Shown: piece by piece, positions 1 to 10,524 of the stretch
Numbering within the stretch: the stretch's first letter is position 1
How the letters are laid out: each line of letters opens with the position of its first letter
From: Vulcaniibacterium tengchongense
GTDB lineage: Bacteria > Pseudomonadota > Gammaproteobacteria > Xanthomonadales > Xanthomonadaceae
DNA: 64,000 bases
NCBI RefSeq assembly: GCF_003814555.1
Contig: NZ_RKQN01000003.1
Coordinates: 231,611 to 295,610 of the forward strand
Direction of reading: 5' to 3'
The notes under the pieces: model-generated
What the model was told of the DNA's origin: nothing
Databases searched by the model: none
Seen by the model: the letters and a program-made list of their open reading frames with translations, nothing else
Program-made: the position numbers and the translations under genes

Positions 1-406
1 CCGCGCGGCGCAGCGCCCGCGGCGTCTCGATGTTCACCAGCACCTGGATCGGCCGGTCGATACCGTTGGCCGCCTCGGCGCGCTCGAGCTGCGCCACCGC
101 CGTGCGCAACGCATCCTCGGATTCGATCTTCGGCAGGTTGACCAGGTCCACGCCCGGGATCGCCAGCGCCGCCAGGTCCGCGGCGAAGTGCGCGCTGTCC
201 GGGGCGTTGGTGCGGACGATGACCAGCTTGGCCGCCGCCTGCGCCGCGCGCTCGCGCAGGAAGCCGGCGACCTGCGCGCGGGCCTGGTCCTTGCCGGACT
301 CGGGCACCGAGTCCTCCAGGTCGAAGGACAGCGCGTCGGCCTCGCCGGCCAGCGCCTTCGGGAACAACTCGGGCCGCGCGCCCGGCACGAACAGCTTGCT
401 ACGCAT
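1..406 (-). CDS. HpcH/HpaI aldolase / citrate lyase beta-like protein, 3' end outside window
   Basis: The product starts MRSKLFVPGARPELF and continues with ALSFDLEDSVP, the usual N-terminus of CitE/HpcH-family (beta/alpha)8 carbon-carbon lyases that act on malyl-, citramalyl- or citryl-CoA-type substrates. The acidic motif DLEDSVP and the later LPKIES segment correspond to the family's phosphate/Mg-binding strands; the metal-binding Glu/Asp of the family lies beyond the visible part. About 135 residues are visible and the gene runs off the left edge. The start ATG is followed immediately by the family's conserved (R)S.LFVPG segment. It lies 180 bp downstream of rlmB on the same strand, so it may or may not share that transcript. 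The exact substrate cannot be told from this fragment. Confidence 0.85.
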   Translation of the reverse strand, partial: MRSKLFVPGARPELFPKALAGEADALSFDLEDSVPESGKDQARAQVAGFLRERAAQAAAKLVIVRTNAPDSAHFAADLAALAIPGVDLVNLPKIESEDALRTAVAQLERAEAANGIDRPIQVLVNIETPRALRRA

Positions 407-586
407 GGACTGTGCTCTTCATCCGGCACAGTGTCGGCGAAGCGGACGCCGGGAAAATTCGCTCCCCGCCATATTCAGACGATAGTTTTTCTTTGTCCTG
501 CAGCCGCGACGACGGGCGCGTGCGCCACAGTCCGCGGGCGTGGAGCCGCGCCGCTTCGCCGTGGGCGCGGCGCGAGGCAGGGCCCC

Positions 587-1345
587 TCAACCGGCGCCGC
601 GCTGCCGCACCGCCTCGAACAGGGTCACGCCCGCGGCCACCGAGACGTTCAGGCTCTCCACGCCGCTGCCGCCGGCGCCGGGCATGGGGATGCGCACCAG
701 CTTGTCGCAGTTCTCGCGGGTGAGCCGGCGCAGGCCGTCGCTCTCGCCGCCCAGCACCACCGCGACGTTGCCGCGCAGGTCGAGCGAATAGAACGAATCC
801 TCGGCCTCGCCCGCCAGGCCGTACAGCCAAACGCCCAGCTTCTGCAGCTCGCGCAACGCCCGCGCCAGGTTGGTCACCGCGATCACCGGCACGCTGTCGG
901 CCGCGCCGGCCGAGGTCTTGCGCACCGTGGCGTTGACCTGCACCGCCTTGTCCTTGGGGATCACCACGGCGGTGGCCCCGGCCGCGGCCGCGCTGCGCAG
1001 GCAGGCGCCGAGGTTGTGCGGGTCCTGCACGCCGTCCAGCACCAGCAGCAGCGCACGGCCGGCGGCGGCCTCGACCCGTTCCGCCAGTTCGTGCTCGCCC
1101 CAGGTCCGGGCCGCGGCGTAGCGCGCGACCACGCCCTGGTGGCGCAGCCCGCCGGCGACGCCGTCCAGCGCCTGCGCGGCGACGCGGCGCACGTCGATGT
1201 CGCGGCGGCGCGCGCTTGCCTCGATCTCGGCCAGGCGCGGGTTCTTCGAACCGGCCTCGATCAGCACTTCGCGCACGTGTTCGGCGTCGTGCTCCACCGC
1301 CGCCGCCACCGCGTTGATGCCGGCGATCCATTGTTTGCTGCTCAT
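587..1345 (-). CDS. rlmB: 23S rRNA (guanosine2251-2'-O)-methyltransferase RlmB
   Basis: This 252-residue SPOUT-class (TrmH-type) methyltransferase uses S-adenosylmethionine to 2'-O-methylate G2251 in the peptidyl-transferase P-loop of 23S rRNA. An N-terminal L30e-like substrate-binding domain (about residues 1-90) is followed by the knotted SPOUT domain with motif 1 (QDPHNLGACLRSA), motif 2 (VLGGESDGLRRL) and motif 3 (ESLNVSVAAGV). Motif 3 is preceded by a small Gly-rich insertion (PGAGGSG) compared with the more common IPM-G-VESLNVS form. Length is normal for the family. It follows rnr on the same strand, the conserved rnr-rlmB arrangement of gammaproteobacteria, with a 146-bp spacer. Confidence 0.95.
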   Translation of the reverse strand: MSSKQWIAGINAVAAAVEHDAEHVREVLIEAGSKNPRLAEIEASARRRDIDVRRVAAQALDGVAGGLRHQGVVARYAAARTWGEHELAERVEAAAGRALLLVLDGVQDPHNLGACLRSAAAAGATAVVIPKDKAVQVNATVRKTSAGAADSVPVIAVTNLARALRELQKLGVWLYGLAGEAEDSFYSLDLRGNVAVVLGGESDGLRRLTRENCDKLVRIPMPGAGGSGVESLNVSVAAGVTLFEAVRQRGAG

Positions 1346-1491
1346 CGCGTCTCTCTATCGGTGCATGCCCTCTCCCGCCCGGGGAGGGGAAAACGGCGCG
1401 CGGCGCCGAGGATGGGGACGTTCGCTGGCGACCTCCGGGCCGGCCCCTGCTCGGCGACCTGCCCCGCGCCCGCGAGCGCGAGGAAGAAGGG

Positions 1492-3918
1492 TCAGTACTT
1501 CTGCTTCTTCCGCCGCGCCGGCTGCCCCCTCGGCGGCGCCTTGCCCGGCTTGCCGGTGCCGCTCTCGGCGAGGCGGAAGTCGATCTTGCGGTCTTCGACG
1601 CTGGCCTTCATCACCACGATGCGGACCCGGTCGCCGAGGCGGAACTCGCGGCCGCCGCGTTCGCCCGACAGCGTCTTGCGGATCGGGTCGAAATGGTAAT
1701 AGTCGTGCGGCAGCTGGGTCACGTGGATCAGGCCGTTGACCTTGGACTCGTCCAGCTCGACGAACAGGCCGAAGCTGGTCACGCCGCTGATCGTGCCCTC
1801 GAACTCGCCGCCGACGTGCTGCTCCATCCAGGCGGCGCGGTAGCGCTCGTCGACCTCGCGCTCGGCTTCGTCGGCGCGACGCTCGCGCTCGGAGCACTGC
1901 AGGGTCAGCGCGGCCATCTGCCCGGGGGTGTAGAGATAGTTGGTCGGCCGCCCGCGGCGCAGCGCGTGCTTGATCGCGCGGTGCACCAGCAGGTCCGGGT
2001 AGCGCCGGATCGGCGAGGTGAAGTGGGTGTAGGCCTCCAGCGCCAGCCCGAAGTGGCCGGCGTTGTCCGGCGAATACACCGCCAGCGACTGGCTGCGCAG
2101 CAGCACCGATTCGATCAGCGCCGCATCGGCGCGCTCGCGCACCTTCTTCAGCAGCTGGGTGAAGTCGCGCGGCTCGACCTTGGCCCATGCCGGCATGCGC
2201 AGCTTGAACTCCTTGAGGAACTCGAGCAGGTCGGCGTACTTCTGCTCCGGCGGCCGCTCGTGGATGCGGAACGGCGCCGGGATGCCGCGCGCGAGCAGGA
2301 ACTTCGCCGCCTCCACGTTGGCCGCGATCATGCATTCCTCGATGAGCTTGTGCGCGTCGTTGCGCTGGAGCATCCCGGCCTGCACCACCTCGCCCTGCGG
2401 GCCGAGCACGAAGCGCACCTCGCCGGACTCGAACTCGATCGCGCCGCGCCGCGCGCGCGCCCGGGCCAGCACCTGGTAGAGCTGGTGCAGCCGCTCCACC
2501 TGCGGCAGCAGCGAGCCGATCCGCGCCCGCGCGTCCAGCCGCGCCTCCTCCGGCACGCCCTCGCCGATCGCGTTCCAGACCTGGGTGTAGGTCAGGCGCG
2601 CGTGCGAGTTCATCACCGCTTCGTAGAACTTGGAGCGCGTGACTTCGCCGTCGCGGTCGACCTGCATGTCGCAGACGAAGCACATGCGGTCGACCTTGGG
2701 GTTCAGCGAGCAGATGCCGTTGGACAGCGTCTCCGGCAGCATCGGCACGACGAAGCCGGGGAAGTAGACCGAAGTCGCGCGCTTCTGCGCCTCCTCGTCC
2801 AGCGCCGAGCCGGGCTGCACGTAGTGCGAGACGTCGGCGATCGCCACCACCAGGCGGAAGCCGTTGCGGTTGGGCTCGCAGTAGACCGCGTCGTCGAAGT
2901 CCTTGGCGTCCTCGCCGTCGATGGTGACCAGCGGCAGCGCGCGCAGGTCGACGCGCCCGGCGGCCTCGGCCGGGTCGACCGTCAGCGGCACCGCCGCGGC
3001 CGCGTCCAGCGCCGCCTGCGGGAACTCGTGCGGCAGGTCGTGGCCGTGGATCGCCGCCTGCACCGCCAGCGAGGCGGTCAGGCGGTCGCCGAGCACCGCC
3101 AGCACGCGCCCGATCGGCGGGCGCTGCAGGTCCGGCGCAAGGGTCAGCTCGCACACCACCAGCTGGCCGTTGCGCGCCTCCAGGCGCGCGTCGGGCGGGA
3201 TCTGCACGTTGCGCAGGATGCGGCGGTCGTCCGGCACCACGTAGCTGATGCCGGCCTCCAGCACGAAGCGGCCGATCAGCCGGGTCAGGCCGCGTTCGAG
3301 CACCCGCACGATGGCCGCCTCGCGGCGGCCGCGGCGGTCGACGCCGGAAACCCGCGCCAGCACGCGGTCGCCGTGCAGCACCTTGCGCATCTCGAACGGC
3401 GGCAGGAACAGGTCGCCGCCGCCGCCGGACTCGGGCTGGAGGAAGCCGAACCCGTCCGGGTTGGCGACCACCACGCCGGGGATCAGGTCGATCTGCTCGG
3501 CCGGCAGGAACTCGCCGACGCGGTTGCGCAGCAGTTGGCCGTCGCGAACCATCGCCGCCAGGCGCTTGCCCAAGGCCTCGAAGCGACCCGGCTCGGCCAG
3601 GTCCAGGCGCTCGGCCAATGCCTCCATCGGCAGCGGCCCCTCGGCGGCCTCCAGGGTCTGCAGGATCAGCTCGCGGCTGGCGATCGGCTCGGCATAGCGC
3701 GATGCCTCGCGTTCGGCGTACGGGTCGCGGAACGCGGCGGGCGCGCCGCCGCGATCGCCGCCGCCCCCGGCCCGGGCGGCGCGCGGTGGCGGCTCCGGCA
3801 ACCAGCCCGGTCGTTTCGGGCCGCGCTTGCCGCGCGCCGGCGCGGTGGGCGGCTGGCGCGTGGACGAGGCGGACTTCTTCTTGCCGGACTGGCCGCGGCT
3901 GGACGATTTTCTGCTCAT
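1492..3918 (-). CDS. rnr: Ribonuclease R
   Basis: An 808-residue 3'-5' processive exoribonuclease of the RNB/RNR family, which degrades structured RNA and helps in rRNA quality control and cold adaptation. A Lys/Arg-rich low-complexity N-terminus (about 1-60) leads into a helix-turn-helix-like segment, cold-shock domains, the RNB catalytic core with the acidic motif DGEDAKDFDDAV (about residue 338) that coordinates magnesium, a C-terminal S1 domain (GTISGVTSFGLFVEL, about 706) and a basic tail ending in RRKKQKY. Both length and domain order are normal. The ATG at 3918 fits the family start. Upstream (3919-4028) is a short spacer shared with a divergent secreted-protein gene. Confidence 0.96.
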   Translation of the reverse strand: MSRKSSSRGQSGKKKSASSTRQPPTAPARGKRGPKRPGWLPEPPPRAARAGGGGDRGGAPAAFRDPYAEREASRYAEPIASRELILQTLEAAEGPLPMEALAERLDLAEPGRFEALGKRLAAMVRDGQLLRNRVGEFLPAEQIDLIPGVVVANPDGFGFLQPESGGGGDLFLPPFEMRKVLHGDRVLARVSGVDRRGRREAAIVRVLERGLTRLIGRFVLEAGISYVVPDDRRILRNVQIPPDARLEARNGQLVVCELTLAPDLQRPPIGRVLAVLGDRLTASLAVQAAIHGHDLPHEFPQAALDAAAAVPLTVDPAEAAGRVDLRALPLVTIDGEDAKDFDDAVYCEPNRNGFRLVVAIADVSHYVQPGSALDEEAQKRATSVYFPGFVVPMLPETLSNGICSLNPKVDRMCFVCDMQVDRDGEVTRSKFYEAVMNSHARLTYTQVWNAIGEGVPEEARLDARARIGSLLPQVERLHQLYQVLARARARRGAIEFESGEVRFVLGPQGEVVQAGMLQRNDAHKLIEECMIAANVEAAKFLLARGIPAPFRIHERPPEQKYADLLEFLKEFKLRMPAWAKVEPRDFTQLLKKVRERADAALIESVLLRSQSLAVYSPDNAGHFGLALEAYTHFTSPIRRYPDLLVHRAIKHALRRGRPTNYLYTPGQMAALTLQCSERERRADEAEREVDERYRAAWMEQHVGGEFEGTISGVTSFGLFVELDESKVNGLIHVTQLPHDYYHFDPIRKTLSGERGGREFRLGDRVRIVVMKASVEDRKIDFRLAESGTGKPGKAPPRGQPARRKKQKY

Positions 3919-4028
3919 TCAGCCATGGTCGCACATCGCGCCATCAACGCGGCGTGGCGCCGGGCCAGCCGCGGTTCAAGCGCGCGCTGCTAGCTTCGGC
4001 TGCACGCCCGCGACCCTTCCGAGGTCCC

Positions 4029-4517
4029 ATGAACCGCTCCGCCGTCCTGCTGGCCCTTTTCCTCGCCCCGGCCGCGGCGGCATGGGGCGCGGAAACCGAG
4101 CGCCTGGATCTCAGCCTGCCCGACCGCCCGATCGGCTTCGGCGGCGGGGAGGGAAGGTCGTCGTACGCGAACGATCCGCCCGGCACCTACTACGGCGACA
4201 CCAGCGGGCGGCCGGCGTCGGAGCCGGCGCTGGCGCTGGCGCAGGAGGAATGCTCGCCGCAACCGCAGCTGTCCGGCAGCGTCGGCGCCGGCATCGGCTA
4301 CTCCGAGCGCTTCGGCAGCAGCCATTGGACCGCCACGCGCCTGCACCTGCACCGTTGCCGCTACGGCGAGGACGGCGGCCGCAATACCTTCGACCTCAGC
4401 ATCGGCGTGTCGCAGGGCGACGGCCCGGGCGGGTACGGCGGCCCCTACCACATGCCGGGGCCGCTGCCGCCGGTGCGCGCCTGGCCCGCTCCGCCGATGG
4501 CCCCGCCGCGCCGCTGA
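4029..4517 (+). CDS. Secreted hypothetical protein
   Basis: A 162-residue protein with a clear Sec signal peptide (MNRSAVLLALFLAPAAAAWGAE, probable cleavage after AWG-A). The mature part has no family I recognise. It contains two cysteines (EECSP and HRCRY) that could form a disulphide, a beta-rich centre with a repeated GxG pattern (SGSVGAGIGYSERFGSSHW), and a Gly/Pro-rich tail. It is divergent from rnr and is followed by a strong intrinsic terminator at 4536-4564, so it is probably monocistronic. Function unknown; a periplasmic or outer-membrane-associated role is inferred only from the signal peptide. Confidence 0.75.
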   Translation: MNRSAVLLALFLAPAAAAWGAETERLDLSLPDRPIGFGGGEGRSSYANDPPGTYYGDTSGRPASEPALALAQEECSPQPQLSGSVGAGIGYSERFGSSHWTATRLHLHRCRYGEDGGRNTFDLSIGVSQGDGPGGYGGPYHMPGPLPPVRAWPAPPMAPPRR

Positions 4518-4535
4518 GCCCGCGGATCGGGCAAC

Positions 4536-4564
4536 AAAAACCCCGCTTTCGGCGGGGTTTCGTT
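4536..4564 (+). terminator. Rho-independent terminator after the secreted hypothetical gene
   Basis: A GC stem CCCCGC/GCGGGG extended by A-T pairs (AAA/TTT), with a TTTCG loop, followed by TTTCGTTTCTTTC. Its flanking A and T tracts would also allow it to stop transcription from the tRNA-Leu side. Confidence 0.85.
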
Positions 4565-4607
4565 TCTTTCGCTGTCCGGCGCGCCTGCGCGCTTGGGAAC
4601 TTGTCGG

Positions 4608-4692
<85 letters not shown>

Positions 4693-4899
4693 AATCCGCA
4701 GCGGCTTGCGCCGTGCGAGGCCGCGTATGTTGAGGCCGAGCGGACACGTTGTCAACGCCCGGCGGCGGAAAAATTCGCCCGCCCCCGCCCGCCGGCCGGC
4801 GCGGTTGCCGCTGCGCGCGTTCGCGGCTATGGTCACGCCATGACGACGATCTTGGCGGGCGGCGCGCGCAGCGGCGCCCGCATTGCTTTGGAGATTCCA

Positions 4900-5304
4900 A
4901 TGACTGCTTCCGAACCGCCCCTGCTGCTCTCGCGCCTGGACTGCGAACGCATCGAGAGCCTGCTCGAATCGCCCGCCGCCGCGGGCCTGGACACCGGCGC
5001 CCTGGAGCGGGAGCTGGCGCGGGCGACCGTGGTCGAGCCGCAGGACATGCCGGCCGACGTGATCACGATGAACTCGACCGCGCGCTGCCGCGACGAGACC
5101 ACCGGCGCGGAGCGCGAGCTGACCCTGGTCTACCCGCGGGATGCCGACGGCAGCCCGGACAAGGTGTCGATCCTCGCGCCGGTGGGCAGCGCCCTGCTCG
5201 GCCTGCGCGTGGGCGACGCGATCGACTGGCCGACGCCGGGCGGCACGGTGCGCCTGCGCGTGCTGTCGGTGCTGCGCCAGGCGGAGGCCTCCGGCGAGGC
5301 GTAG
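4900..5304 (+). CDS. rnk: Rnk-type regulator of nucleoside diphosphate kinase (GreA/GreB-like)
   Basis: A 134-residue protein of the Rnk family, structurally related to transcript-cleavage factors GreA/GreB. A short N-terminal helical arm (residues 1-45) is followed by a GreA/GreB C-terminal FKBP-like domain (MNSTARCRDETTGAERELTLVYP ... VSILAPVGSALLGLRVGDAIDW). Rnk binds RNA polymerase and affects nucleoside-diphosphate-kinase and polysaccharide expression in other gammaproteobacteria. I use the ATG at 4900, preceded by GGAG; an upstream in-frame ATG at 4840 would add 20 residues outside the family. It lies alone between tRNA-Leu and parC. Confidence 0.85.
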   Translation: MTASEPPLLLSRLDCERIESLLESPAAAGLDTGALERELARATVVEPQDMPADVITMNSTARCRDETTGAERELTLVYPRDADGSPDKVSILAPVGSALLGLRVGDAIDWPTPGGTVRLRVLSVLRQAEASGEA

Positions 5305-5502
5305 CGCTGAGCGCCGCGGCGCCCGCGCCGCGCCGCGGGCGCCCGCTCGAGGCCGCCGCCGCAACGGGCGGGGTCCCGGCCGCGCCCCCGCACGCCGTGC
5401 CGGCTGCTCCCCTCGCCGCCGCGCCTTCGACGCGCCGCCCCCCGGCCGCGCCGCAGGGCCCCTGCGGCTAGAATCCCCGCACGCTTTTTTCTCCCCCATC
5501 GC

Positions 5503-7746
<2,244 letters not shown>

Positions 7747-7769
7747 CGCCGCCGCAGGCGCCCCAGCCG

Positions 7770-8435
7770 ATGAACCCCGACTTCTGGCACCAGCGCTGGC
7801 GCGAAGGCCGCATCGGCTTCCACCAGGACCGGCCGACGCCGCTGCTGCTCAAGCATTGGCCGGCGCTCGGCGTCGCGCCGGGCAGCCGGGTCTTCGTGCC
7901 CCTGGCCGGCAAGAGCCTGGACATGGCCTGGTTCGCCGCGCAGGGGCTGCGCGTGCTCGGCGTGGAACTGTCCCGGCTGGCGGTGGAGCAATTCTTCGCC
8001 GAGCGCGGGCTGCAGCCGGAAACCCGGGAGTCGCGCTACGGCACGCACTATCGCGCCGGCGCGATCGAGCTGATCCACGGCGACGCGTTCGGGCTGGACG
8101 AAGCCGCGCTCGCCGAGTGCGCGGCGGTGTTCGACCGCGCCGCGCTGATCGCGCTGCCACCGCCGCTGCGCCAGCGCTACGCGCACGAGCTCTACCGCCG
8201 CCTGCCGCCCCGCTGCCAGGGCCTGCTGATCACGCTCGAATACCCGCAGCACGAGAAGGACGGCCCGCCTTTCAGCGTGCCCGAGGGCGAGGTGCGCGCG
8301 CGCTACGCCGGGGACTGGGACGTGGAGACGCTGGAGCGGCGCGACATCCTCGCCCAGCAACCGGGTTTCCGGGACGAAGGCGTGACCGCGCTCGAGACCG
8401 TGGTGTACCGCCTGCGCCGCAGGGCCGCGCCCTAG
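7770..8435 (+). CDS. tpm: Thiopurine S-methyltransferase (bacterial TPMT)
   Basis: A 221-residue SAM-dependent methyltransferase. The start NPDFWHQRWREGRIGFHQ is diagnostic for bacterial TPMTs, which methylate thiopurines and, in pseudomonads, selenium and tellurium oxyanions. The SAM-binding segment VFVPLAGKSLDMAWFA (about residues 41-57), the acidic LGVELS and the FDRAALIALPP motif follow in the usual order. Length is normal. It follows parC closely on the same strand with no obvious terminator in between. Confidence 0.93.
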   Translation: MNPDFWHQRWREGRIGFHQDRPTPLLLKHWPALGVAPGSRVFVPLAGKSLDMAWFAAQGLRVLGVELSRLAVEQFFAERGLQPETRESRYGTHYRAGAIELIHGDAFGLDEAALAECAAVFDRAALIALPPPLRQRYAHELYRRLPPRCQGLLITLEYPQHEKDGPPFSVPEGEVRARYAGDWDVETLERRDILAQQPGFRDEGVTALETVVYRLRRRAAP

Positions 8436-8464
8436 GACGGCCTCGACGATGGCTGCCGCCGCCC

Positions 8465-8557
8465 CCCGCGAACGCGGGAATCCCGTGCCTTTGACCCTCT
8501 CCTGATTCGAAGTCGCCCCCGCATCCGCGTGGACACGGGCGCGTCCATCAGGAGATT
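8465..8557. repeat. REP-like palindromic intergenic segment
   Basis: Between tpm and the next gene there is a perfect 6-bp stem CCCGCG-AA-CGCGGG (8465-8478), followed by a longer-range inverted pair TCTCCTGAT (8499-8507) / ATCAGGAGA (8549-8557). The CCCGCG..CGCGGGAATCCC style is common in interspersed palindromic repeats of this bacterial family, but copies elsewhere cannot be checked here. Confidence 0.35.
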
Positions 8558-8614
8558 GGTTCGATCCCGCACATTGCCGATGGAAGGGAGCGCCGCGCGG
8601 GTTACCATCGGCGC

Positions 8615-9664
8615 ATGCGCGCCGCCCTTCTCCTCGGACTGTTCCTGTCGCTGTGCGGCTGCGCCACGGACGGGGGACACGTGAGCGATTCCATCGATGC
8701 GCTGATGCGCGACTACACGGGCGAAGTCCCGGGCGCGGCGGTACTGGTGCTGCGCGACGGCCGGGCGCTGGTGCGCCGCGGCTACGGCCTGGCCGAGCTC
8801 GAGGCCGGCACGCCGGTGACGCCGCAGACCCATTTCCGCCTGGCCTCGGTCAGCAAGCAGTTCACCGCCGCGGCGGTGCTGCTGCTGGTCGCCGAGGGCA
8901 AGCTCGGGCTGGACCAACCGGCGCGGCGCTGGTTGCCTGCGCTGCCGCCGGCGGCCGACGCGATCACCCTGCGCCACCTGCTCACCCACACCTCCGGCCT
9001 GCTCGACTACGAAGACCTGATGGACCCGGCCGACGCGCGCCAGGTGCGCGACGCCGACGTGCTGCGCCTGCTCCAGGCCGAGGACCGCACCTATTTCCCG
9101 CCCGGCAGCGCCTACCGCTACAGCAACAGCGGCTACGCGCTGCTGGCGCTGATCGTCGAGCGCGCCTCGGGCCGGCGCTACGCCGACTTCCTGCGCGAGC
9201 GCATCTTCGTCCCGCTCGGCATGAACGCGGTCGCCTACGAAGCCGGCATCTCGGACGTGCCGCACCGCGCCTACGGCTACAGCGAGCGCGGCGGCCGCTG
9301 GGTGCGCACCGACCAGAGCCCGACCAGCGCGGCGCTCGGCGACGGCGGCATCTACGCCTCGATCGACGACCTGGCGCGCTGGGATGCGGCGCTCTACGAC
9401 GAACGCCTGCTGCCGCGCGCGCTGCTCGAACAGGCCTTCGCCCCGGCCACGCCGACCGACGACCCCGAGGTCGCCTACGGCTTCGGCTGGCGCATCACCG
9501 GCGAGACGGTCTGGCACTCGGGCGAGACCATCGGCTTCCGCAACGTGCTGGTGCGCTATCCGCAGCGCCGGCTCACCGTGGCCGTGCTGACCAACCGCGA
9601 CGACCCGGAACCGTACGCGCTGGCGAAGCGGATCGCCGCGCTCGCGATCGGCGCGCGCGAGTAG
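8615..9664 (+). CDS. Serine hydrolase lipoprotein, class C beta-lactamase/PBP-like fold
   Basis: A 349-residue protein with a lipoprotein signal (MRAALLLGLFLSLCGCA, lipobox LCGC). The Beta-lactamase (PF00144) fold shows the SxxK nucleophile motif SVSK at residues 78-81, the YxN motif Y-S-N at 169-171 and an H-S-G motif (WHSGETIGF) in place of KTG. These match the three active-site motifs of DD-peptidases, esterases and class C enzymes. It is the first gene of the cluster of peptidoglycan-peptide-processing enzymes that runs to 24.3 kb, which favours a D-amino-acid peptidase role over antibiotic resistance. Substrate is not determined by sequence. It is convergent with the D-Ala-D-Ala dipeptidase gene. 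Confidence 0.88.
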   Translation: MRAALLLGLFLSLCGCATDGGHVSDSIDALMRDYTGEVPGAAVLVLRDGRALVRRGYGLAELEAGTPVTPQTHFRLASVSKQFTAAAVLLLVAEGKLGLDQPARRWLPALPPAADAITLRHLLTHTSGLLDYEDLMDPADARQVRDADVLRLLQAEDRTYFPPGSAYRYSNSGYALLALIVERASGRRYADFLRERIFVPLGMNAVAYEAGISDVPHRAYGYSERGGRWVRTDQSPTSAALGDGGIYASIDDLARWDAALYDERLLPRALLEQAFAPATPTDDPEVAYGFGWRITGETVWHSGETIGFRNVLVRYPQRRLTVAVLTNRDDPEPYALAKRIAALAIGARE

Positions 9665-9738
9665 CCTCGGGCCCGCGCCCGCGCCGTCCGCGCCAATCCG
9701 GCGCTTTTGCCGCGGGGTCGCGGCTCGGATCGAAACCG

Positions 9739-10524
9739 TCAACGCAGCGGGAAGTCGTAGGCCGTCCCCGGCGACGGCTCCGGCCTGAGCGTGTAGTGCC
9801 ACCACTCCATCGGGTAGTTCGCGAAGCCTTCCCGCTCCATCGCCGCGCGCAACCGCTGCCGGTGCGCGCGCTGCCCGGCGGCGATGGCGGGCGAGTCGGT
9901 GTTGGCCCTCGGGTCGAAGAAGTCGAAGCCGGTGCCCATGTCCAGTTCGGCGCATCCGCTGCCGTCGGCCGCGCAGCGCAACAGCGTGAGATCGACGGTC
10001 GCGCCGCGGCTGTGGCCGGAGGTCGGCGAGATGTAGGCGCCCAGCAGCTGCGATTTGTCCAGGTTCGGGTAGTACTCGGCCTGGGTGCGCCGGTCGAGCG
10101 GGTCGCCGGCCCAGCGCACGAAATGCCGTACCGCGCGCGCCGGGCGATAGCAGTCGAAGAGGCGCAGGCGCAGGCCTTCGCGGCGCAGCGCCGCCTCCAC
10201 GCGCTGCAGGGCCTGCGCGGCCGGGCGCAGCAGATAGCAGCGCGGCGCCTCGTAGCCGTCGACCGGCGCGCCGACGAAGTTGCGGTGCCCGGCATAGCGG
10301 ATGTCGAGGTCGATGTCCGGCACCAGGCTGCGGATATCGACCATGCCGGCGGCCTGCGGATCGGCCGCGGGCGAGATCGCGGGCGCTTCGCCCGGCTTGC
10401 TCGTCGACGCGCACGCGGCCGTCAGCGCCAGCAGCGCCAGCGCCGCGCCGGCACGGCCGCGCTCAATCGCAGCCGCGCACGCGCTCGAAGCGCAGGTCCT
10501 CGTAGTCGTAGCTGAAATCGGCAT
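9739..10524 (-). CDS. D-Ala-D-Ala dipeptidase (VanX/DdpX type, M15D) lipoprotein
   Basis: A 261-residue zinc dipeptidase of the M15D family, which hydrolyses free D-Ala-D-Ala. Family signatures are present in order: the NFVGAPVDGYEAPRCYLL substrate region, FDCYRPARAV (VanX 'DxYRP' arginine), SGHSRGATVDLTL (zinc ligands His and Asp, SxHxxGxAxD) and MEWWHYTL (ExxWH, catalytic Glu and third zinc ligand). A probable lipoprotein signal ends in the lipobox LTAAC near residue 38, so the enzyme is predicted periplasmic. The ATG at 10524 gives a long n-region and overlaps the upstream serine hydrolase by about 60 bp; a non-ATG start closer to ALALLALTAAC is possible. Its place in the cluster supports salvage of cell-wall dipeptide rather than glycopeptide resistance, since no vanH/vanA genes are seen. 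Confidence 0.88.
   Translation of the reverse strand: MPISATTTRTCASSACAAAIERGRAGAALALLALTAACASTSKPGEAPAISPAADPQAAGMVDIRSLVPDIDLDIRYAGHRNFVGAPVDGYEAPRCYLLRPAAQALQRVEAALRREGLRLRLFDCYRPARAVRHFVRWAGDPLDRRTQAEYYPNLDKSQLLGAYISPTSGHSRGATVDLTLLRCAADGSGCAELDMGTGFDFFDPRANTDSPAIAAGQRAHRQRLRAAMEREGFANYPMEWWHYTLRPEPSPGTAYDFPLR

Noticed and set aside
9739-10524. Glycopeptide resistance (vanX) gene
   Set aside because: The enzyme is VanX-like, but no vanH/vanA/vanR/vanS-type genes are nearby and the context is murein-peptide salvage.
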